64,000 bases of DNA from Lactiplantibacillus mudanjiangensis. Its GTDB lineage: Bacteria > Bacillota > Bacilli > Lactobacillales > Lactobacillaceae. The notes beneath the pieces are model-generated. The model saw only the letters and a list, made by a program, of their open reading frames with translations, made no database searches and was not told the DNA's origin. The position numbers were made by a program, and so were the translations under genes. Location of the stretch: contig NZ_BJDY01000007.1 in NCBI RefSeq assembly GCF_005405385.1, positions 1 to 64,000 on the forward strand, in the 5' to 3' direction. This document shows positions 35,035-44,567 of the stretch, piece after piece; position 1 is the first letter of the stretch, and each line of letters opens with the position of its first letter.

Positions 35035-35712
35035 GTGACGCACTTAGTTGATTTTCGCCAACGTTTTTGGTTTCTCGTTTTTTCCATTTTATTAAATTCT
35101 GCCGGTAACGCCCTCACTATTGCGACAAATCTCGGTAGCGCCGTTTGGACAGGGTCTAGTGTTAATCTCGCTAATTGGATTCATGTGCCACTCGGGACAA
35201 CCTTGCTGCTATATGGCATCGTGGTTACCATCTTGAACCAATTAATGCTCGGTCATTTTGACCGCCGACGCTTTATTTCTAATTTACTCTATATCCTACC
35301 GTTCAGTTACTTAGTCGAATTCATTGGTTACTTCTGGCAATGGCTCGGCGTCGGGACCTTGCCACTAGGGATTCGGTTAGTGATTAATCTAATTGGCTTG
35401 TTAGCGGTGGCGGCCGCGGTGTCCATTTATCAGCGTTGTAACTTGATTCAACATCCTAATGATGATTTATCTTACATTTTACGATTTCGGTTCTTACATG
35501 GTTCTGCCATTATTGCGCAATGGGTCAGCTACTTGCCACCATTAACGATTACCGTGGTAGCCTTATTAGTAACCGGACAGCTGCGGGCGATTGGTATTGG
35601 CACTGTATTTGCGCTAGTTGCACAAGGCGCCATCATGGGCTGGTCCGATACGCACGTTTTTCCCAGCTTAAAACATCATGTAGATGTCAGCCAAGCCCAC
35701 CATCCGGCTTAA
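35035..35712 (+). CDS. YczE/YyaS/YitT family membrane protein
   Basis: A 225-residue membrane protein with about five to six TM segments. The opening FWFLVFSILLNSAGNALTIA and TNLGSAVWTGSSVNLAN, plus the lone loop between TM2 and TM3 (FDRRRFISNLLYILPFSY), are the family pattern of YczE-like proteins. Function unknown; a YczE relative is needed for a lipopeptide pathway in Bacillus, which does not transfer here. The GTG start has AAGGAAG at normal distance. The AEC transporter follows 29 bp later and may be co-transcribed. Confidence 0.82.
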   Translation: MTHLVDFRQRFWFLVFSILLNSAGNALTIATNLGSAVWTGSSVNLANWIHVPLGTTLLLYGIVVTILNQLMLGHFDRRRFISNLLYILPFSYLVEFIGYFWQWLGVGTLPLGIRLVINLIGLLAVAAAVSIYQRCNLIQHPNDDLSYILRFRFLHGSAIIAQWVSYLPPLTITVVALLVTGQLRAIGIGTVFALVAQGAIMGWSDTHVFPSLKHHVDVSQAHHPA

Positions 35713-35741
35713 CAGATTAATTTTAGAGGATTGATGATTAA

Positions 35742-36668
35742 ATGAATTTAACCCAATTAACAAGTCAAATTATTTTGATGTTTGTGTTAATGCTAGTTGG
35801 CTTAATGATTAACAAGCTTGGCTTCATGCATGCGCAAACCTCAACTGATTTGACCAATATTTTATTGTACGTTGTTTCACCGTGCCTGATTATTAAGGCT
35901 TTTGAACAGACATTCTCCACCACACGCCTGCAAACTTTAGGTCGCGTGATGCTCGGAATTATCATCATCTATGTCTTGATGATCGTGATCACGCAACTGG
36001 CCTTTAAGCGGGTCAAGGATCCGAATTTGCGCCGCATTATGCGCTACGGATCGGTTTATTCCAATGCTGGTTTTATGGGGATTCCTCTGACGAGTTCCTT
36101 GTTTGGCTCAACTGGGGTTTTCTTTGCAGTTGCCTCATTAGCTGCTTTTAATATCTTTAGTTGGACACATGGGATTACCCTATTTACCGGTCAACAAGGA
36201 CGCCGACGCGACAACTTAAAACAAATTATCTTGAATCCTAATATTATCGCCATTGTCCTCGGGTTAATCCTATTTGTGACGGCTTTGCCAGTGCCAACCT
36301 TTGCCAATCGTGCGATTACCACGGTTAGTTCAATCAACACCCCCTTATCCATGATTGTCATCGGGAATAGTCTTGCCGACGTTAAATTCAATCGTGAAAC
36401 CCTGGATAAGCGGTTATGGTGGGTCTTGCTATTACGTAACTTAATGTTTCCCTATCTAGCAATCGTCATCTTACAGTTACTTGGGTTAACTGGTGTTCCA
36501 CTTTTTACCACCGTCTTAATGATGGCTTGCCCGGTCGCTGGTATCGTAGTGTTGTTTACGTTAAAAGTACATGGTGAACCGGGTCCAGCCGTAGCAATTA
36601 TGAGTCTGTCGACTATCCTTAGTATTGTGACCATTCCGTTAGTATTTGCGTTAGTGAGTTTACATTAA
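35742..36668 (+). CDS. AEC family transporter (auxin efflux carrier/malate permease type)
   Basis: A 308-residue membrane carrier with about ten TM segments. It shows the two-fold AEC repeat with IILMFVLMLVGLMINKLGF at the start, VVSPCLIIKAFEQTF, the crossover glycine/asparagine stretch VYSNAGFMGIPLTSSLFG, and MIVIGNSLADV in the second half. Bacterial members export or import organic acids such as malate or citrate; substrate unknown here. RBS AGAGGA before ATG. It probably forms a two-gene unit with the YczE-like gene and ends at a terminator. Confidence 0.9.
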   Translation: MNLTQLTSQIILMFVLMLVGLMINKLGFMHAQTSTDLTNILLYVVSPCLIIKAFEQTFSTTRLQTLGRVMLGIIIIYVLMIVITQLAFKRVKDPNLRRIMRYGSVYSNAGFMGIPLTSSLFGSTGVFFAVASLAAFNIFSWTHGITLFTGQQGRRRDNLKQIILNPNIIAIVLGLILFVTALPVPTFANRAITTVSSINTPLSMIVIGNSLADVKFNRETLDKRLWWVLLLRNLMFPYLAIVILQLLGLTGVPLFTTVLMMACPVAGIVVLFTLKVHGEPGPAVAIMSLSTILSIVTIPLVFALVSLH

Positions 36669-36677
36669 AATCATTGA

Positions 36678-36713
36678 AAATGGCGTTGCTGGATTTTTTC
36701 TGCAACGCCATTT
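36678..36713 (+). terminator. terminator of the AEC transporter gene
   Basis: Hairpin AAATGGCGTTGC/GCAACGCCATTT. Confidence 0.85.
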
Positions 36714-36732
36714 ATAATTTTCTCAATTATTT

Positions 36733-36939
36733 TCACCAACTATGCATCCCACAAGCATAAGCGCCACCACCAAAGAGCAACATCAGACTAAAGACGATTA
36801 GGCTACCCATAATCAATACACTAATCATAGAAAGTGCACCATTATGTTGGTCTAAATGCGACTGCACAACATGATATAGCTGATAGCCACCAATGATTAA
36901 AACCAACCAACTGATTCCCATTAAAATTCCCATGTTCAT
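36733..36939 (-). CDS. small two-TM membrane protein, unknown
   Basis: A 68-residue peptide with two hydrophobic segments (MGISWLVLIIGGYQLYHVV and ISVLIMGSLIVFSLMLLFGG) separated by a short charged loop (SHLDQHNG). A GGGGTG lies about a dozen bases before the first usable ATG; several nearby ATG codons make the start uncertain. It lies alone between a terminator and the AbrB-like gene. No family is recognised. Confidence 0.5.
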   Translation of the reverse strand: MNMGILMGISWLVLIIGGYQLYHVVQSHLDQHNGALSMISVLIMGSLIVFSLMLLFGGGAYACGMHSW

Positions 36940-37025
36940 CACACCAACTCACACCCCTTCTACCTTAGTATCATACCCATGACTGTCTGATTAAACCGGT
37001 TTAACGGCTTGTTTCGGTCAATTAA

Positions 37026-37262
37026 CTAATCTGGACGCGTCCTCAACATTGTCAGCGCGTCTCGGTACTCTGCAACCGCTGCTTCGACTCCACGCATAAA
37101 ATCTGGTGAAATATCATGATCTTGTAACGTTAGCGTATTCGTCATATCATGTGTCACTTGAATTACTTGACCAACTTGTAAATCTAAATTTCGAATAATT
37201 TCTGCTGGCAATTTCAATCCTAATTCCCCACCAATTTCAACAATCTCTGCGTCCGTTTTCAT
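37026..37262 (-). CDS. SpoVT-AbrB/MazE-type DNA-binding protein (solitary)
   Basis: A 78-residue protein whose first half is a swapped-hairpin AbrB domain (AEIVEIGGELGLKLPAEIIR then NLDLQVGQVIQV), as in MazE/AbrB/PrlF antitoxins. The C-terminal tail (DFMRGVEAAVAEYRDALTML) is the kind of segment that wraps around a toxin. No toxin gene is adjacent: the next genes are a 68-residue membrane peptide and an MFS transporter. It may be an orphan antitoxin or a simple regulator. The ATG lies close to GGGAGGG, so the exact start is uncertain. Confidence 0.65.
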   Translation of the reverse strand: MKTDAEIVEIGGELGLKLPAEIIRNLDLQVGQVIQVTHDMTNTLTLQDHDISPDFMRGVEAAVAEYRDALTMLRTRPD

Positions 37263-37296
37263 CCCTCCCAAAGTACTTTTAGCTTAGCATGTGCCC

Positions 37297-37341
37297 ACTA
37301 AAAAAGCCGGTAATTCCGCTTTGAAATTACCAGCTTGTAAA
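37297..37341 (-). terminator. terminator of the MFS gene
   Basis: Minus-strand hairpin GCTGGTAATTTC...GGAATTACCGGC followed by TTTTTT. Confidence 0.8.
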
Positions 37342-37342
37342 A

Positions 37343-38539
37343 TTATTGATTTAACGATGTTGCTTGTCGTTTTAGGACATGCGGATAGTGAACGAAATGT
37401 GCATAAAACCCGCACACTAAGACAACTACTGCTAAGCCACAAACACCGGTCCAACCAGCAAGTCCCCACAAAAGATTGCCGAAAAATGACCCCATCGCGC
37501 CACCTAAAAAGTAGCCAAACATGAAGACCGAGTTAAAGCGACTACTAGCTTTGGGATCAATACTTTGAATCCGGGCCTGATTAGCAACTTGACCAAATTG
37601 CGTTCCTAAATCCAGAATAATAATCCCTAAAACTAGCCCCCAAATATGGGTCGCCCATAGACCGAAAACCACATAGGCTATTGTCGACAACACGAGTCCG
37701 AGGCCGATAATGGTTCGTGGCTTAAAAATATCCGCTAACCGACCGATTAAAGGCGCCGCTAAGACCCCGGTTACCCCTAATAACGCCAACAGTCCAGCTT
37801 CACGACTACCCCACCCATACTGATGTTGGAGATAAAAGACTAGCGTAGCCCAAAAGATATTTGAAACACCAAATAACACAAACCCATTCACCGCTGACGC
37901 CCGCAATACTGGATATTGTTTAACTAACTTTGGGACGGTTTTGATCATCGTTCGATAACTCACCGTGGGTGTTGGCCGTGGATCACGTGGCAATTTTCGC
38001 CACAAAACGAGCCACAATAAGCCGATCATTACCGCCGCAATTAGATACACCGTTTGCCAAGGTAAATAGCTTGCTAATACGCCACTAACTGTTCGTGATA
38101 ACAAGACCCCGACCAATAGACCGCTTAACACGTTACCTAGCACGCGCCCACGTTGCCCCGTTGGTGCCAAGAAACCCGCATAAGGAATAATGACTTGTGG
38201 TGCTACTGAGGTAATCCCAATCAACAAACTGGCAATGGCATAAATCCAAATATTAGGTGCTAAATAGGCCAGTAATGCCGAAATAATCGCCAATATTAAC
38301 AATCGCATAATCAGCGTTCGCCGATTGACAATGTCCCCCATCGGCACAATTAGTAGTAGGCCAAATGCATAGCCGAGTTGGGTGATCATTGCCACAGCGC
38401 CGACCACGGCATTCGCTAAATTAAATTGTTGTGCAATTTCAGCTTCAATTGGTTGGATATAATTAATATTCGCCACGACAATTGCCGCTGAAATGGCCAT
38501 TAATAACACGGTACTTTGATTTAAAGATTTTGACTTCAC
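37343..38539 (-). CDS. MFS transporter, 12 TM
   Basis: A 398-residue member of the major facilitator superfamily with about 12 TM segments: INYIQPIEAEIAQQF start, motif-A-like VPMGDIVNRRTLIM, VIIPYAGFLAPTGQRGRVLG, and a second-half motif A (GRLADIFKPRTII). The NYIQPIEAEIA entry is typical of the YgaY/YtbD-type drug-efflux-like group; substrate unknown. The GTG at 38539 is 8 bases after AAAGGA and replaces an upstream start lacking an RBS. It sits alone, with its own terminator, next to a HAD hydrolase gene. Confidence 0.88.
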   Translation of the reverse strand: MKSKSLNQSTVLLMAISAAIVVANINYIQPIEAEIAQQFNLANAVVGAVAMITQLGYAFGLLLIVPMGDIVNRRTLIMRLLILAIISALLAYLAPNIWIYAIASLLIGITSVAPQVIIPYAGFLAPTGQRGRVLGNVLSGLLVGVLLSRTVSGVLASYLPWQTVYLIAAVMIGLLWLVLWRKLPRDPRPTPTVSYRTMIKTVPKLVKQYPVLRASAVNGFVLFGVSNIFWATLVFYLQHQYGWGSREAGLLALLGVTGVLAAPLIGRLADIFKPRTIIGLGLVLSTIAYVVFGLWATHIWGLVLGIIILDLGTQFGQVANQARIQSIDPKASSRFNSVFMFGYFLGGAMGSFFGNLLWGLAGWTGVCGLAVVVLVCGFYAHFVHYPHVLKRQATSLNQ

Positions 38540-38633
38540 ACTAATTTCCTTTCTCAATGCCCAAATAACTGTCAATTTGGAAATTTAGAAAGGCGATTCT
38601 ACCCGGACGATCAACCAACGTTTTAACTTAAGA

Positions 38634-39293
38634 CTACCCAACAAACTTAGCAGCCGCCGTAAGATCAGTGACCATGTGAGTTGGCCGAGCGGTCCCAACT
38701 GGTTGAATTTGACCACGATTGACCCAAATCATCGGCCAACCTAATTGTTCAGCGGGGACAACATCACTGCCATATCCACGAGCAATGTGCCAATGATTCG
38801 TGGCCGTTAAACCTAATTGTTGTTCGACAGTTTTAAAGAACGCTAAGTCAGGTTTGTAAGCTTGAACATCTTCGGCCGTAATCACCGCATCAAATGGGAC
38901 TTGCAGTGCCGCTAAATTAGCTGGCATTAAATCCCATGATGAATTCGACATAATCACTAACTGATAACCTTGATCATGCCAAGCTTGTAAGATTGCCACG
39001 ACTTCCGGAAATGGTAATAAATGATCATGCACATTTAGACATTCGACATAATGCCGTTCAAACCAGCGTTTTTGATCAAATTGTTGGTCTAAATGTTTTA
39101 AGTTCTGCCGAATTAACGTCGCATAATCCAGATATGGTGTCACACTGGTCGGATCATCTTCATAAGCATCATACGCGGCACTAACTTCTTTTCCATCTAG
39201 TCCAACGGCATTCGCCAAGTTTTCCAACCATTGATACAACGGATCGGTGTTAATCAAGGTCCCATAACAATCAAACGTTAAAAACTTTGTCAT
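38634..39293 (-). CDS. HAD superfamily hydrolase, haloacid dehalogenase type II-like
   Basis: A 219-residue cytoplasmic hydrolase. Motif I FLTFDCYGTLINTD (nucleophile Asp), motif II VIMSNSSWDL (Ser), motif III Lys in VQAYKPDLAFFKTV and motif IV GYGSDVVPAEQLG-type acidic loop. The DCYGTL form and the small cap fit the 2-haloacid dehalogenase-like subgroup, but most such proteins are phosphatases of unknown substrate. The ATG at 39293 has GGGGG upstream; an earlier in-frame start lacks one. Confidence 0.88.
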   Translation of the reverse strand: MTKFLTFDCYGTLINTDPLYQWLENLANAVGLDGKEVSAAYDAYEDDPTSVTPYLDYATLIRQNLKHLDQQFDQKRWFERHYVECLNVHDHLLPFPEVVAILQAWHDQGYQLVIMSNSSWDLMPANLAALQVPFDAVITAEDVQAYKPDLAFFKTVEQQLGLTATNHWHIARGYGSDVVPAEQLGWPMIWVNRGQIQPVGTARPTHMVTDLTAAAKFVG

Positions 39294-39448
39294 TTTAATG
39301 CCCCCAAATATTAATTGATGTCTTAATTCTAACACAGGATTTTATCTCATCACGATAAACCAAATAATAGGCCACTTGTACACAAAGTGCTATACTTGTA
39401 AGTTGCATGCATTATTAAAACTGAATATTGAAAGGACTCGATGCAATT

Positions 39449-40930
39449 ATGCCAACTAACAATTCGGCGTTGCCACTAGATGCCGATGGCAAACCTTACC
39501 ATCGTTCTTGGTTAGTGCTCACGTTACTCGTTGGGACGTTTAGTACGTTCATTACCCAAACGCTGTTAACCACGGCCTTTCCAACTTTGATGTCTTATTT
39601 CCATATTTCCGCGACGTCCGTCCAATGGTTAACGACTGGGTTCATGCTGATTATGGGCATTATGATTCCAATCAGTGCCTGGATGTTAACTCGGATCAAC
39701 TCAAAGATCCTGTACCTAGCCGCGATGGTAATCTTCGGAATTGGGACCATTCTTTCCTATCTTTCCGTTAGTTTCCCAATGTTACTGGTCGCACGAATGA
39801 TTCAAGCGATGGGCGTTGGGATTTCCGCGCCAGTCTTTCAGACGATTATGTCGTCCGTCTATCCACCTGAAAAGCGTGGTGCCGCGATGGGAACCGCGGG
39901 GATCGTCATTGGTCTCGCACCCGCAATTGGGCCAACCTTATCTGGTTGGATTATTGACAATTATAATTGGCGGGCACTATTTCTCTTCATCATGCCCATC
40001 AATTTATTGGTCATTATCGTGTCATTCTTTACGTTGCGAAAAGTTTTACCAACTTCTAAACAGCCAATTGATTGGTGGTCCGTCTTAATTTCCACCATTG
40101 GATTTGGGAGCATGTTATACGGTTTCTCCTCTGTTGGTGAATCTGGTTGGGGCGATCCGGTCGTCATCGCCACGCTTATCATTGGGATTATCTTTATTGC
40201 ACTCTTCGTTTGGCGACAATTGCATATGGATCAGCCATTATTGGAATTACGCGTCTTCGCGATTCCAGCATTCACGTTGTCGTCAATTTTGACTGCCCTA
40301 GCCTACATGTCGATGATGGGGATTGAAATGATTTTGCCAATGTATATTCAAACGGTTTTAGGTCACTCCGCCATGGATTCCGGGTTAATCTTATTACCTG
40401 GCGCCATTATGATGGGGATTATGAGCCCGATTACCGGTCGAATCTTCGATCATATCGGCGCACGCCGCTTAGCAATGACCGGGATGTTACTCTTAACTAT
40501 GGGGACCGCGTTCTTCTTATCGATTAGTGCGACCACCCCAATCTTGTGGATTATTGTCGTTTATGCGATTCGGATGTTTGGCTTAACGATGGTCACGATG
40601 CCGGTAACAACCACGGGGATTAATTCATTACCATTTACCTTAATCTCCCACGGAACTGCCGCTAACAATACGTTGCGTCAAGTTGCTGCATCCATGGGGA
40701 CCGCCGTGTTAATCAGTGTTTACTCGAGTGTTGCGAAATGGCAAATGCCTGAGCATCACTTATTAACAAAATCTCCATTAGCCTATAAAGATGCCGCCAC
40801 GACCGCAACCTTAACTGGTTACCATATGGCGTTTATCGTTTCGTTGATCTTTTGTGCGATCGGCTTTGGTCTCACATTCTTCTTGAAATCTCACCACTCT
40901 GGTAAGGTGTCCAAGGAGGCGACAAAATGA
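39449..40930 (+). CDS. MFS drug exporter, DHA2 family, partner of DUF4811 protein
   Basis: A 493-residue exporter with about 14 TM segments. It opens SWLVLTLLVGTFSTFITQTL and has AFPTLMSYFHISATSVQWLT, motif A region MLTRINSKILYLA, motif C-like GTAGIVIGLAPAIGPTLSG, and FDHIGARRLAMTGM in the second half. The ATG at 39449 is chosen although AAAGGA is somewhat far (about 12 bases). Its stop overlaps the start of the DUF4811 gene (ATGA), a pairing that recurs in lactobacilli, so both products probably act together in the membrane. Confidence 0.9.
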   Translation: MPTNNSALPLDADGKPYHRSWLVLTLLVGTFSTFITQTLLTTAFPTLMSYFHISATSVQWLTTGFMLIMGIMIPISAWMLTRINSKILYLAAMVIFGIGTILSYLSVSFPMLLVARMIQAMGVGISAPVFQTIMSSVYPPEKRGAAMGTAGIVIGLAPAIGPTLSGWIIDNYNWRALFLFIMPINLLVIIVSFFTLRKVLPTSKQPIDWWSVLISTIGFGSMLYGFSSVGESGWGDPVVIATLIIGIIFIALFVWRQLHMDQPLLELRVFAIPAFTLSSILTALAYMSMMGIEMILPMYIQTVLGHSAMDSGLILLPGAIMMGIMSPITGRIFDHIGARRLAMTGMLLLTMGTAFFLSISATTPILWIIVVYAIRMFGLTMVTMPVTTTGINSLPFTLISHGTAANNTLRQVAASMGTAVLISVYSSVAKWQMPEHHLLTKSPLAYKDAATTATLTGYHMAFIVSLIFCAIGFGLTFFLKSHHSGKVSKEATK

Positions 40931-41436
40931 TTTTAATTTTATTGATCTTATTCGTCTTTATCTTCTCTTGGTTGATGATCTTTGTCCCACAAGGTCTCAA
41001 TCGTAGTATTGGTAATACGATCAGCTTTATCGTGATTGCGGGGTGCTTGATTGCGATTGTCTTAAATGATAATTATCATTGGGGCATGCACCAAGTCACC
41101 ACCACTAAGACGGAAACGTTGTTACCATTAAAAAATCAACAAACTGCTTTAGGCGTTAAAAAGCTGGGAACTGGTTCTGAAAAGGTGGTCGTTTATCGGA
41201 CTAGCGTGGAACCTAAAAAGATCCAACATACGTCCGCGACATTAACAACAACGGCTAGCTTGAAAACTGGTACGCCAGCAACTGTTAAAACGGTCACTAC
41301 TCGTTGGCGGTATCAAGGTCACTGGTCCGAAGTCTTCTTCGGACTTGGGCAAAAGGATGGCCGATTGTCTAAACGTCATTATACGTTCACCATGCCAAAG
41401 ACTTGGCGAACTATAGTGATTACTAACACTAAATAA
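40927..41436 (+). CDS. DUF4811 domain protein, membrane anchored
   Basis: A 169-residue protein with two N-terminal TM segments (ILLILFVFIFSWLMIFV; GNTISFIVIAGCLIAIVL) and a C-terminal extracytoplasmic part (KTETLLPLKNQQTALGVKKL onward) with a beta-rich pattern. Domain and membrane arrangement match DUF4811. It overlaps the DHA2 exporter gene by four bases (ATGA), which implies coupled translation and probably a complex. Function of the domain is not known; an accessory role for the exporter is inference. Confidence 0.85.
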   Translation: MILILLILFVFIFSWLMIFVPQGLNRSIGNTISFIVIAGCLIAIVLNDNYHWGMHQVTTTKTETLLPLKNQQTALGVKKLGTGSEKVVVYRTSVEPKKIQHTSATLTTTASLKTGTPATVKTVTTRWRYQGHWSEVFFGLGQKDGRLSKRHYTFTMPKTWRTIVITNTK

Positions 41437-41454
41437 GTTGCCTTTAACAAAACT

Positions 41455-41507
41455 TAAACCGGCGCTAACCACTGAATCGTAAGGAGTTCAGGGTTAGCGC
41501 CGGTTAT
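41455..41507 (+). terminator. terminator of the exporter/DUF4811 operon
   Basis: Hairpin AACCGGCGCTAACC/GGTTAGCGCCGGTT followed by a T-rich tail. Confidence 0.88.
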
Positions 41508-41658
41508 TTTGTGACGAAAAATTGATGTTAATTGAAAATGGATTCAATTTATTTTCATATTTAATGATCTGGTTTGTCATACTTTGAACTGAATTAGACC
41601 ATTTTTGCTCGGTATAGTTAGTCTATTAAATAAAACGGAATCAAGTCAAAAATATGTA

Positions 41659-41693
41659 TAAAAAAAGCGCCAGACCGAAGTCTGACACTTTTA
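41659..41693 (-). terminator. terminator of the surface protein gene
   Basis: Minus-strand hairpin AAGTGTCAGAC/GTCTGGCGCTT followed by a T-run. Confidence 0.8.
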
Positions 41694-41713
41694 ATAACTA
41701 GTTTAAATAATAA

Positions 41714-43060
41714 TTATTTAGCGTAGTTAGTGTTACCTTGGTCAGTAGTACCTGGCAACTTGTCAGCTTGCACGAATTGACTCGTGTAAAGCAAGTTGTA
41801 AGTATCACCAAACTTAGCATCCTTAGCTGGTTCACTAGCTAAAGTATACTTGTAGTAACCCTTAACAGAAACACCTTTATCGTTCTTAGCAGTAGTTAAC
41901 TTGTTACCGATAAGAGTCTTAAGGGCGCCATTGTTTTCTGCAAGAACTGACTTAACAGCAGTAGTAGTCAAAGCTTCACCAGTACGGCCAGTCAAGGCAG
42001 CATATTGAGTGTTAGTCAATGATGGTAAAGTGACATTGTCCTTGCTTAATTGAGTATAACCAGTAGTAGTAGGTGCGTCAGCGCTACTTACAGCATCAGA
42101 AGCAGTTGAGCTCTTAGCCCAGAATGCTAACTTAGAAGTTGCAGTGGTATATACATGAACAGTAACAGTGTCGCCAAACTTAGCTTTGTTCAAATTGTTG
42201 TTGTTGTCAGTTTGATCGAAGCCGTAGCCTGAGCCAACTAATGATGATGAGATTTCGCTGTATAACGTGTTTACGTCAAACTTGCCGTTCTTGTCAGCAG
42301 CTTTAACGTTAGCAGTCTTAACAGTCTTACCACTTGCATCAACATAGTTTACAGTAACTTGAGTTGCTGCATCTAATGGAGTAGTAGTAGTCAAAGCACC
42401 AGCATATACCCAGCCGTTGATTGTTGGATGTGTAGCATCTTCAACGTAGTAGTATAATGATCCTTCACGAGTCTTGGTTTCAGCCTTAGTAACCTTCAAG
42501 ATATCGCCCTTGAATGGTGTAGTATTAACAACCATCTTAGATGCTTTATATTGAGTGTTCTTAGGAGCATTCCAAGTAACATTGGCAGTACCAACACTCT
42601 TGAAGTAGTAGTTGTTTGTAGTTTCATCAACAGTTAAAGCTTTTTCAGTAGTAGTAGTAGCTGCTTTTAAACCACCAGCAAATGCTGAAGTGCTCTTACC
42701 ACCGTAGATGTAACCGCGAACGGAACCATCAAATGAAACAACCTTGTAGTATACTGAGCCTTTGCTTGTAGTCAAGACACGGTATGCACGGAAGTAATCC
42801 TTTGAACTCTTTGAAGAAGCTAACTTAGCAACAGTTGCTTTTGAAGCAATTGTGCGAGCAGACTTCTTAACAGTCTTAGGATAAGAATAAATGGCATTTG
42901 AGCCAGTTGGAACCACGTTACGAGTTGTTGCGTCAGTAGTTAACGTAACATTTGATTTAGTAGTTGTTTTAGTAGCAGCGTTTGCGTTCAATTGAGCAAC
43001 TGAAGCAAATGACAATGCGGCTACACCAACAAAAACTGATTTAGCTAAAGTAGATTGCAT
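41714..43060 (-). CDS. secreted surface protein, S-layer-like
   Basis: A 448-residue protein with a clean signal peptide (SVFVGVAALSFASVAQLNAN, cleavage ANA|A) and a Thr/Ala/Ser-rich, Cys-free mature chain. Two related beta-rich units (about 90-135, FRAYRVLTTSKGSVYYKVVS; and 185-230, GDILKVTKAETKTREGSLYY) resemble the SLAP/GW-like wall-binding repeats of lactobacilli. The centre (about 235-310) has a MucBP-like QVTVNYVDASGKTVKTANVK stretch. Strong codon bias (many GTT, GCT, ACT) and a near-consensus promoter suggest high expression. No LPXTG is present, so attachment is non-covalent or it is released. No specific gene name is claimed. Confidence 0.8.
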   Translation of the reverse strand: MQSTLAKSVFVGVAALSFASVAQLNANAATKTTTKSNVTLTTDATTRNVVPTGSNAIYSYPKTVKKSARTIASKATVAKLASSKSSKDYFRAYRVLTTSKGSVYYKVVSFDGSVRGYIYGGKSTSAFAGGLKAATTTTEKALTVDETTNNYYFKSVGTANVTWNAPKNTQYKASKMVVNTTPFKGDILKVTKAETKTREGSLYYYVEDATHPTINGWVYAGALTTTTPLDAATQVTVNYVDASGKTVKTANVKAADKNGKFDVNTLYSEISSSLVGSGYGFDQTDNNNNLNKAKFGDTVTVHVYTTATSKLAFWAKSSTASDAVSSADAPTTTGYTQLSKDNVTLPSLTNTQYAALTGRTGEALTTTAVKSVLAENNGALKTLIGNKLTTAKNDKGVSVKGYYKYTLASEPAKDAKFGDTYNLLYTSQFVQADKLPGTTDQGNTNYAK

Positions 43061-43141
43061 AATCTAAACCCCTCCATAAAATATATGTGTGACACTAACG
43101 CCAGACTATTTCGTTTGACGATATAACCTCAACGTGCTTTC

Positions 43142-43170
43142 AGTATATAGCATATTCCCGGGAGTGTAAA
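43142..43170 (-). promoter_or_regulatory. promoter of the surface protein gene
   Basis: Minus strand: -35 TTTACA (43165-43170), 17-bp spacer containing CCCGGG, -10 TATACT (43142-43147). The leader is about 75 nt. The rest of 43171-43436 shows no ORF or clear element beyond short imperfect hairpins. Confidence 0.7.
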
Positions 43171-43436
43171 CCTTTAACGCCCAAAAAATTTAAGATTCGG
43201 TAATTAATGAAACGCTTGTCCCGCTTGAATTTCGTTCCACGAACCACATCAGGTACTCAATCTTTCATGTATAAACCGGCGATGATTGAAAGTTCTTTAT
43301 GAATCGCTTTCATCAGGGGTTTAACCCCGTTTTAATATCGCTTTTAATCCATCACTTATCAGCTGAATGCCCCACAATTTAGGTGATTGCATTTTAGTTA
43401 AATAGCTGTACTAGTTTTGATATGGGTCAAATTTAA

Positions 43437-44453
43437 CTAACGGTTTAATAATAAAACAATTAGAATTAAAACACTCACCACTTGTAATGTCCCCACACCT
43501 AAACCATATAAGACTAACTTCTTCCCCGCTTTTAAGAAACCAGCCAGGTTCAACCGTAGTCCAATCGCAGCTAACGCAATAATTTCAAACCAACTACTAA
43601 TCACATGTGCAACCGTCCCCACGATTGGTGGTAAGTTCACCAAACTATTAATCACACATAGAATTAAGAAGCCAGCAACATACCAAGGTAACCAGCGACC
43701 GCTACCGTTACCACTAATTTGCGCATCTTGAGCGACTTCGGTTGCTAAGTGCCGTTGATGCAACCGACCAAAGATCAACACGACGACGACCAACATCATA
43801 ATCCGCATTATTTTAAAGATCGTGGCATATTGCACAGTGGCTTGGTTCACCATACTAGCAGCAGCGACAACTTGCCCAACAGATTGCAAGGTGCCTCCAA
43901 TTAGGGCCCCCTTCAAAATTGAGTTGCCACCAAATAAGCCCATGCCTAACCAAGGTAACGTCAACATCAAGACCGTTCCCATCAAGTTAACCAGTGTGAT
44001 GATCATCCCTTTATCATCTTCATCGGCTTCAATCACCGGTGCAATCGAGGCAATGGCCGATGACCCACAGACGGCATTTCCTCCGGCCATTAATAGCCGT
44101 TTTGATTCCCCAAAACCAAGTTTTTTCCCTAACCACAAGGCTCCGACAATCGTGATGGTCATCTGACACAAAATCAAGACAATCCCACCACCGCCGATTT
44201 TGCCAATCGTTTGAAAGGTCATCGTTGCCCCTAACAACATAACCGAATATTCCAACAGCTTGCTTTCGGCGAACTTGGTCCCGTAAGCCAATCCCGGTTG
44301 TTTTAAAATCGTATTCCCTAACACAATCCCAATTAAAATTGCAATCGTCGCCGCTCCTAATGTGGGAATAAATATCGCCACCACTTGACTAATAACGGCA
44401 ATCACTAAGCTCGCAATTAGTCCGGATAAATTTCGTTGCATCGTTTGAATCAT
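43437..44453 (-). CDS. YeiH family putative exporter (UPF0324)
   Basis: A 338-residue membrane protein with about ten TM segments and the UPF0324/YeiH pattern: LGAATIAILIGIVLGNT, LLEYSVMLLGATMTFQTI, MAGGNAVCGSSAIASIAPVI and LPWLGMGLFGG. The family is annotated as putative sulfate exporter, on weak experimental ground. The ATG at 44453 follows AGGAG by 8 bases. It is divergent from a LysR regulator with a 115-bp gap, the common arrangement for YeiH/YeiE-like pairs. Confidence 0.9.
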   Translation of the reverse strand: MIQTMQRNLSGLIASLVIAVISQVVAIFIPTLGAATIAILIGIVLGNTILKQPGLAYGTKFAESKLLEYSVMLLGATMTFQTIGKIGGGGIVLILCQMTITIVGALWLGKKLGFGESKRLLMAGGNAVCGSSAIASIAPVIEADEDDKGMIITLVNLMGTVLMLTLPWLGMGLFGGNSILKGALIGGTLQSVGQVVAAASMVNQATVQYATIFKIMRIMMLVVVVLIFGRLHQRHLATEVAQDAQISGNGSGRWLPWYVAGFLILCVINSLVNLPPIVGTVAHVISSWFEIIALAAIGLRLNLAGFLKAGKKLVLYGLGVGTLQVVSVLILIVLLLNR

Positions 44454-44567
44454 TTTCTCCACTCCTCTTGCCTTCGATAGTTATTAGTATATCGGGTTGA
44501 TTTACATTTGAGAAATAAATCTTTAGAATAGTAACTATTCAGAATATTAATAGAAGGAAATAAAAAA

